Below, in pieces: positions 15,883 to 20,760 of a stretch of 20,760 bases of DNA (positions are counted from its first letter, which is position 1; each line of letters begins with the position of its first letter). The translations under genes and the position numbers were made by a program. Origin of the DNA: a bacterium (lineage in GTDB: Bacteria; Chloroflexota; Dormibacteria; UBA8260; Bog-877); assembly GCA_021817025.1 (NCBI GenBank), contig JAKAWF010000013.1, forward strand, positions 1-20,760, read 5' to 3'. Below the pieces are notes generated by a model. The model searched no databases, was not told the DNA's origin, and saw nothing but the letters and a program-made list of their open reading frames with translations.

Positions 15883-16399
15883 TAGGGTGTGTTGGCGGGC
15901 TCAGGATGCCGTCAAAGTCACCCTCCCGGCCTCCTGCCAGCCTCGCCGACTGCTGATCCTTGGCCACGGACTTCAAGAATGAACTTACGCGGTCACCGGA
16001 GCCAGGATCCCCCTGGACTTCGACGGGGACCTGTTGCCGGGCTCGGGGCGTCCCCAAGCTCTTGCTCGTGAGTGGGGACCCGAGCAGCCCGCTTCTTGCT
16101 GACCACCGAGAGCACTCTCGTCAATCACGGACCGCCGTCCCAGCTGGAGCATGCTGGAACGTCGTTCGGCTTGGCGCCCGGGCCGGCCAGCGCGCGAATC
16201 CAGGAACTCACCAGACCGCCAGTCCCGCCCGCGCCGGCCCCGCCGCTTGGAGGACACGGGCAGATTGGTGAAGAGGCAGGGGCGGAGTTCGCGATCGCGG
16301 GAACTGATCCAAGCGAGGATTCTCCAGGCAGCCGGCGACCGGCCTGGGGGCGGCCACGTTCATCTGGTACCGGGGCACCGGCAAGCCGCCCGTGGTGGC
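15883..16399. other. About 500 bases without a convincing gene
   Basis: No frame here on either strand has coding character; the long ones are Arg/Pro/Gly-rich. It does contain an imperfect hairpin: CTCGG and GTCCCC (16042-16055, with a 3-base bulge) pair with GGGGAC and CCGAG (16074-16084) around an 18-base loop. The region could be the upstream control area of aceA, a decayed gene, or hold an unrecognised small RNA. Nothing in it identifies which. Confidence 0.4.
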
Positions 16400-17089
16400 T
16401 CAGATGGAGCCGGTCGCCACCGCCTCAGCCGGAACGGCCTGGCCACAGTGGGAGCAGAAGTGAGCTCCGGCCGGCAGCGGCCGGCCGCAGGCAGGACAGG
16501 CTGGAGGCTGCGGCGTGCCGGGGCCCGGTCCGCCTCCCCATGCCAGGGGGGACGGCGGGACGGCCCCGGCGGGAGCCTCCGCCTGCCAGATTCTCCAGTG
16601 CCCGAACCCCATGGCCGTGATCAGGAGGGCAAGTCCCAACCCCACCCAGGCGAAGGCCCCTCCGAAGGGAATCTCGCCCGGGCTGGAGACCAGGCCGCCG
16701 AAGCGCGGGATCAGGTCGAGGATGGTGAAGACCAGGACCGCCCCGCAGAGGAACATCGAGATCAGGCTGCGATAGGCGACTGACAGCATCAGGCTGAATC
16801 GGGCCAGCCGCAGGGCCTCCCAGAGGAGCAGTGCCAGGGCCAGGATGGCGGCGGCGGAGCCGGCTCCGCCGAGCCCGGTCTGGAGGCCGCACGGGCCGAA
16901 CGGCTGCACGATGATGGAATGGGTTGAATAGGGAACTGGGGAAGGGGTGAGGGGCGCCGGTCCAAAGCAGATCTGAGAGGGCCCCCAGGGCAGGAAGAGG
17001 TCGATGAAGAAGGTCACCGCCAGCCCCGCCAGCAGGGTTCCCCCTGCGACCATCCGGACCAGCCCAGAGCGCCCCGGCATCGTGCTCAT
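16400..17089 (-). CDS. Hypothetical membrane protein with C-terminal zinc ribbon
   Basis: A 229-aa protein with four predicted membrane segments (about 13-35, 76-96, 105-127, 142-163), a Pro/Gly-rich linker, and a zinc ribbon at the C-terminus with C198, C201, C212 and C215 (CPACGRPLP and FCSHCGQAV). The ribbon is expected in the cytoplasm. The loop after the first helix holds CFGP and GPCG. ATG at 17089 is chosen over the TTG 8 codons earlier because GGAGG lies 6-7 bases before it. It starts 62 bases after purH on the same strand and could be read through from the purine operon, but no functional link is known. I do not recognise a specific family beyond the ribbon. Confidence 0.75.
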   Translation of the reverse strand: MSTMPGRSGLVRMVAGGTLLAGLAVTFFIDLFLPWGPSQICFGPAPLTPSPVPYSTHSIIVQPFGPCGLQTGLGGAGSAAAILALALLLWEALRLARFSLMLSVAYRSLISMFLCGAVLVFTILDLIPRFGGLVSSPGEIPFGGAFAWVGLGLALLITAMGFGHWRIWQAEAPAGAVPPSPLAWGGGPGPGTPQPPACPACGRPLPAGAHFCSHCGQAVPAEAVATGSI

Positions 17090-17151
17090 CGCCGCCTCCA
17101 ACCTGGATCCCAACTGATGGCACCATACAGGAACCGGTGGCGGATGCGGCC

Positions 17152-18690
17152 TCAGTGGCGGAAGTGACGCCTCCCGGTCGCCACCAATGCCATCCCCGCC
17201 TGATCGGCGGCGGCCAGGACCTCGGGGTCGCGCACCGAGCCGCCGGGATGGATCGCGGCCGTGACCCCGGCGTCAGCCGCCATCTGAAGGCCGTCGGGCA
17301 TCGGGAAGAAGGCATCCGATGCGAGACAGCTGCCACCGGCCCTGCTGCCGGCCCGGGCCACCGCCAGCTGCACCGCCTCCACCCGCGACATCTGGCCCGC
17401 CCCGATCCCCACCGCCATGCCCTCCCGGCAGAGCACGATGGCGTTGGACTTGACCGCCCGGACGACCTGCCAGGCCAGCGTCAACTGGGCCCATTCGTCA
17501 GCTGTGGGCGAGCGCTTCGAGACGACTGTGAGCTGGGCCCGCGGAGCGTCCCCCGAGTCCGGGCTCTGGACCAGGAAACCCCCATCAATGCTGCGCAGGT
17601 CAAGTTCCTCCACTGCCGTCGGAGAGTCCACCGCCAGGACCCGCAGGCGCCCCTTGGCGGCCAGGATGGAGGCGGCTTCGGGAGCGACTCCAGGCGCCAC
17701 CACCAGCTCCAGGAAGTGGCCCCGGAGGGCCTCGGCAGCGGCGGCGTCGAGCGCTTGGTTGAGGCCCACGATGCCGCCGTAGGCGGAGCGCGGATCGCAC
17801 TCGTAGGCGCGTTGGAAGGCTTCGGCCAGGGAGTTGCCGAGGGCCACCCCGCAGGGGTTGGTGTGCTTGACCACGACCGCCGCCGGAGCCTGCAGGACCT
17901 GGCTCAGACGCCAGGCGGAGTCCGCGTCCAGCCAGTTGGTGTACGACAGCTCCGCTCCCTGGAGCTGGCGGGCGGAGGCGATCCCGCGGGCTCCGTCTCC
18001 GCGGTGGTAGAGGGCGCCCTGCTGGTGGGGGTTCTCGCCGTAGCGGAGCGGTTGGCGGAGCCTGCCCGAAAGGGTCAGCCGGTCCGGCCACGCGGCCTCG
18101 GGCCGAGGCGGTGTCATGTCCAGATGGGCCGCGATCCCGGCGTCGTAGGCGGCGGTCAGCTGAAAGACCCGCAGGGCCATCTGCCGCAACTGCTCTGGCG
18201 ACATGCCCCCGGCGTTGAGGGCGGCCAGCACCTCCGGGTACTGCGCCGGGCTGGACACCGCGGCCACGTCCCGCCAGTTCTTGGCAGCGGCGCGGAGCAG
18301 GGTGGGGCCACCAATGTCGATCGCCTCGACCACCTGCTCCAGGGCCGCCCCCGACGCCGCCACCGCGGCAAACGGGTAGAGGTTGACGACCACCATGTCG
18401 ATGGGCGAGTAGCCGTGCCGGGCCAGGGTCTCCATGTCTTCTGGCCGGTCCCGCCGCGCCAGGATGCCGGCGTGGACCGCCGGATGGAGGGTCTTGACCC
18501 TCCCCTCCAGCAGCTCCGCCACGTGGGTCAGGTCAGAGATCGGGGTCACCGGGAGTCCACCCTCCGCAAGGTGGCGCGCGGTCCCGCCGGTCGCCACCAA
18601 CTCGACCCCGTGCTGGCTGAGTCCGGTGGCGAACTCCAGCAGCCCGCGCTTGTCGTCGACGCCGAGCAGCGCCCGCCTCGGGGTCAGCAC
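17152..18690 (-). CDS. purH: Bifunctional AICAR transformylase / IMP cyclohydrolase
   Basis: A 512-aa PurH carrying out the last two steps of IMP synthesis: formylation of AICAR with 10-formyl-THF, then ring closure. The N-terminal MGS-like cyclohydrolase domain shows ELVATGGTARHL (30-41) and GRVKTLHPAVHAGIL (63-77); the transformylase domain shows LRYGENPHQ (215-223), the catalytic K275-H276 (VVKHTNPCG) and the usual ending RHFRH. The cyclohydrolase start reads RRALLGVDDKRGL rather than the common RALLSVSDKTGL. GTG at 18690 overlaps the purN stop (GTGCTGA) and gives the normal family length; an upstream extension of 27 codons would lie within purN. Confidence 0.97.
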   Translation of the reverse strand: MLTPRRALLGVDDKRGLLEFATGLSQHGVELVATGGTARHLAEGGLPVTPISDLTHVAELLEGRVKTLHPAVHAGILARRDRPEDMETLARHGYSPIDMVVVNLYPFAAVAASGAALEQVVEAIDIGGPTLLRAAAKNWRDVAAVSSPAQYPEVLAALNAGGMSPEQLRQMALRVFQLTAAYDAGIAAHLDMTPPRPEAAWPDRLTLSGRLRQPLRYGENPHQQGALYHRGDGARGIASARQLQGAELSYTNWLDADSAWRLSQVLQAPAAVVVKHTNPCGVALGNSLAEAFQRAYECDPRSAYGGIVGLNQALDAAAAEALRGHFLELVVAPGVAPEAASILAAKGRLRVLAVDSPTAVEELDLRSIDGGFLVQSPDSGDAPRAQLTVVSKRSPTADEWAQLTLAWQVVRAVKSNAIVLCREGMAVGIGAGQMSRVEAVQLAVARAGSRAGGSCLASDAFFPMPDGLQMAADAGVTAAIHPGGSVRDPEVLAAADQAGMALVATGRRHFRH

Positions 18691-19292
18691 GGCCGGCGCC
18701 GGACCCTGCGTCCCTCCACCAGAATCCCATCGCTCGCCAGCAACGCCACCGCCTGGGGCAGGATCCGCCACTCCTGCTCGTGGATGCGCTGGAGCAGGCT
18801 GGCCGGGGTGTCTTCGTCCTCCACCGCCACCGCCGCCTGGAGGACGATCGGGCCGCCGTCGACCGCGTCCGAGTCAACGATGTGGACGGTGCAGCCGGTC
18901 AGCTTGACCCCATGGTCCAGAGCCTGCTCAACCGCGTTCATGGTGCCCGCGAAGGCCGGTAGCAGGCTGTTGTGCAGGTTGAGGATCCGCCCGGGAAAGG
19001 CACCCACGAGGGACTCGCTCAGGATCCGATCGTAGCCCGCCAGGACCAGGATCTCGACCTGCCGCTCGAGCAGCCAGGCCGCCAGGGCGCGGTCGCGAGC
19101 CTCGGCGTCGCCACCGAACTCCCGCGCGGGAAAGGTCCTGGCCGCAATCCCCGCCGCCCTGGCCAGGGACAGTGCGGGGCAGGCGCTGCGGTTGGACGCC
19201 GCCGCCACCACCGAGGCGGGGTAGTCGGGCGCCTCGGCGGCGGCGATCAGGGCCGCCAGGTTGCTGCCGCGCCCGGAGACCAGAACCCCCAC
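18684..19292 (-). CDS. purN: Phosphoribosylglycinamide formyltransferase
   Basis: A 202-aa folate-dependent GAR transformylase, the third step of purine synthesis. The N-terminal nucleotide site is VLVSGRGSNLAAL (3-15). The catalytic trio is visible as N105 and H107 (ILNLHNSLLPAF) and D145 (VDGGPIVLQ), with GCTVHIVD (133-140) before it. In place of the PGLHAHEQAL-type stretch of many PurN proteins it has AGTMNAVEQAL, a variant rather than a lost catalytic residue. The GTG at 19292 gives an N-terminus matching the family and has a G-run before it. The gene lies 23 bases after purM and overlaps purH by 7. Confidence 0.97.
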   Translation of the reverse strand: MGVLVSGRGSNLAALIAAAEAPDYPASVVAAASNRSACPALSLARAAGIAARTFPAREFGGDAEARDRALAAWLLERQVEILVLAGYDRILSESLVGAFPGRILNLHNSLLPAFAGTMNAVEQALDHGVKLTGCTVHIVDSDAVDGGPIVLQAAVAVEDEDTPASLLQRIHEQEWRILPQAVALLASDGILVEGRRVRRRPC

Positions 19293-19315
19293 CCCCCGTC
19301 GTGGCTGCGGCTGGC

Positions 19316-20383
19316 TCAGCTGAGAATCACCCGGTCGGAGCCGCCGCGAGGGACCAGCTCACCCATCCGGAAGAAGCCGTGCTCGGCCAGCGAAACCGAG
19401 AGATGGGCGGTGGCGGCCGGCACGATGCAGATCATGCCCACGCCCATGTTGAAGGTGCGCCACATCTCATCGGTGGCGATCCCGCCGAGCTCCTGCAGAG
19501 CGGTGAACAGGCTGGGCACCCCCCAGCTTCCGGTCTCCACCCGGGCCGCCAGGTCGTCCGGCAGCACTCGGGGCAGGTTCTCGACGATGCCGCCGCCGGT
19601 GATGTGGGCCAGGGCATGAACCTCGCCCAGTTGGCGCAGCGCTGAGACGGGAGCCAGATAGGAGCGGTGGGCCGCCAGCAGCAACTCCCCCAGAGGCCGT
19701 TCGGTGCCCGGCAGCACGGTCCCGTACACCAGCTCGCGCTCGGCCAGCAGGTGGCGCACCAGGGAGAACCCGTTGGTGTGGAGACCGGTCGAGGGGAGCC
19801 CCAGCAGGATGTCCCCGGCGCGCACCAGCGAAGAGCCCAGCAAAGTCGACGCGGACGCCATACCGACCAGGAAGCCGGCCAGATCGTAGTCGCCGATCCC
19901 GTAGAGTCCCGGCATCTCCGCGGTCTCGCCGCCGACCAGGGAACATCCCGCCTCGCGACAGGCAGCCGCCATGCCCTCGGCGAGCTGGCCCAGGACTTCG
20001 GCGTCGATCCTGCCGGTGGCGAAGTAGTCCAGGAAGAAGAGCGGCGTGGCCCCGGTCGTGAGCACGTCGTTGACGCAGTGGTTGACGATGTCCTGGCCGA
20101 TGCCACGGTGGTCACCCATCGCCACGGCAACTTTGGTCTTGGTCCCGACCGAGTCGGTGGAGGAGACCAGGACCGCGTCGCGCGGCAGCTCTTCAGGCAG
20201 CCGCCAGACTGCGGCGAAGGGCCCGATCCCCGCCATCAGCGAGGGCAGGTGGGTGGTGGCAGCCAACTCCGCCACCCGGGCGATGGCGGACTGGGCGCGG
20301 TTGCGGTCGACCCCCGCCTGGACGTACCTGGTTGGCCCCGGGGCCAGGATGGTCGGATCCTCCGCAGACAAGGCTTCGCTCAC
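19316..20383 (-). CDS. purM: Phosphoribosylformylglycinamidine cyclo-ligase (AIR synthetase)
   Basis: A 355-aa PurM, closing FGAM to AIR with ATP in the fifth purine step. Family segments: STDSVGTKTKVA (75-86), the NDVLTTGATPLFFLDY stretch (105-120), GGETAEMPG, GLPSTGLHTNGFSLVR, HITGGGIVENLPR and FNMGVGMICIV. GTG at 20383 is the start, with GGGGAGGTGG 4 bases upstream and the family N-terminus (PTRYVQAGVDRNRA) following. The frame is open for 72 more codons upstream, but that part is low-complexity and covers the purF-purM gap. The GTG overlaps the stop of a 52-codon frame as GTGA. Confidence 0.97.
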   Translation of the reverse strand: MSEALSAEDPTILAPGPTRYVQAGVDRNRAQSAIARVAELAATTHLPSLMAGIGPFAAVWRLPEELPRDAVLVSSTDSVGTKTKVAVAMGDHRGIGQDIVNHCVNDVLTTGATPLFFLDYFATGRIDAEVLGQLAEGMAAACREAGCSLVGGETAEMPGLYGIGDYDLAGFLVGMASASTLLGSSLVRAGDILLGLPSTGLHTNGFSLVRHLLAERELVYGTVLPGTERPLGELLLAAHRSYLAPVSALRQLGEVHALAHITGGGIVENLPRVLPDDLAARVETGSWGVPSLFTALQELGGIATDEMWRTFNMGVGMICIVPAATAHLSVSLAEHGFFRMGELVPRGGSDRVILS

Positions 20384-20538
20384 GGCGCCACCTCCCCGTG
20401 GCCGAGCGGGGCCATTCCCGCGGCGACCGTCGCCCCACCCCGGTGCCCATGCTCCCACCTCGTCCCAGGTGGGGTGGTGCCGCCGGGCGCCCTGACTCGA
20501 GCCTCCGCCAGCCGCAGTAGCCGACGCCACTCGCTCAT
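20380..20538 (-). CDS. Possible 52-aa small protein between purF and purM
   Basis: A 52-codon frame starts at an ATG that overlaps the purF stop (ATGA, 20535-20538) and ends in a TGA overlapping the purM GTG (GTGA, 20380-20383). It therefore exactly fills the 151-base gap with a coupling overlap at both ends, the style used elsewhere in this window. The N-terminus (MSEWRRLLRLAEARVRAPGG) looks like a short basic amphipathic helix; the rest is Gly/Pro/His-rich with no motif I know. High GC makes stop-free frames common, so chance is possible. The frame could also serve to keep ribosomes moving from purF to purM. Function unknown. Confidence 0.4.
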   Translation of the reverse strand: MSEWRRLLRLAEARVRAPGGTTPPGTRWEHGHRGGATVAAGMAPLGHGEVAP

Positions 20539-20760
20539 CCTTCGAGCGCCAGCTTGTCCATCTCCAGCTGCTGGGGGACCTGGAGGGGATACACACCATC
20601 GAGGCAGGCGAAACAGAATCCCGCCATCTCCGAGCGCGAGTGCAGGGCGAAGCGCAGCCCGTCGAGGCTGAGGTACTCCAGGGAGTCGGTCCCGATGATG
20701 GCTCCCACCTCGTCGGACGTGCGCCCGGCCGCGATCAGCTCACTGCGGCTGGCGATGTCG
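20535..20760 (-). CDS. purF: Amidophosphoribosyltransferase, C-terminal part (runs off the window)
   Basis: The last 74 codons of PurF, which starts purine synthesis by making phosphoribosylamine from PRPP and glutamine. The readable segment contains the typical C-terminal pieces: SRSELIAAGRTSDEVGAIIG, then DSLEYLSLDGL, and near the end FCFACLDGVYPLQV, where the family has a Cys-containing FC-x-x-C-F-x-G-x-YP stretch. The catalytic N-terminal cysteine and the PRPP loop lie beyond the right edge. It heads the purF-purM-purN-purH order seen here; its stop overlaps the ATG of the small frame described separately. Confidence 0.92.
   Translation of the reverse strand, partial: DIASRSELIAAGRTSDEVGAIIGTDSLEYLSLDGLRFALHSRSEMAGFCFACLDGVYPLQVPQQLEMDKLALEG

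Noticed and set aside
16072..16620. 182-codon plus-strand frame in the gap after aceA
   Set aside because: Pro/Arg/Gly-rich, no motif, and its second half is antisense to the zinc-ribbon membrane protein.
20384..20599. 72-codon N-terminal extension of purM
   Set aside because: It would overlap the purF end and is low-complexity; the GTG at 20383 has a strong ribosome binding site and starts where PurM proteins start.

Overview
This is a very GC-rich bacterial chromosome segment with tightly packed genes. Many gene junctions overlap in ATGA, GTGA or TGATG style, and GTG/TTG starts are common. A single-chain FO synthase (CofG and CofH fused, FbiC type) points to an F420-using lineage. Together with the FtsX-like permease and the orphan membrane and zinc-finger proteins, this suggests an actinobacterium, a Chloroflexota member, or a soil relative such as Dormibacterota. 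That placement is inference; nothing in the window fixes it.

Left part (1-3498): the right portion of an IS66-family insertion sequence. Its DDE transposase is translationally coupled, through a GTGA overlap, to a DruA/DUF4338-family protein. The element ends at about 2612 in a GTAAG terminus and has split an ABC-transporter FtsX-like permease gene, leaving only its first ~295 codons. The other end of the element lies outside the window.

Middle (3563-12634): an aldo/keto reductase; an nrdR-yggS pair preceded by what look like two tandem NrdR boxes; an AI-2E-family membrane protein; a RecJ-type exonuclease with a long near-perfect palindrome just upstream of its start; a small unknown membrane protein that overlaps tail-to-tail with fbiC; fbiC itself (F420 chromophore synthesis); and an unknown Cys/His-rich protein upstream of it.

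Right part (12811-20760), all on the minus strand: a glyoxylate-shunt operon (isocitrate lyase then malate synthase A) with a recognisable promoter, a ~165-nt leader and coupled genes; about 500 bp with no convincing gene; then the end of a purine operon in the order purF (partial), a possible 52-aa small protein, purM, purN, purH, and perhaps a zinc-ribbon membrane protein.

Most genes are ordinary housekeeping genes. The items most worth a second look are the IS66/DruA coupling and its insertion junction, the paired NrdR boxes before nrdR, the small ORF fitted exactly between purF and purM, and the palindrome before recJ. I saw no CRISPR array, tRNA or rRNA.
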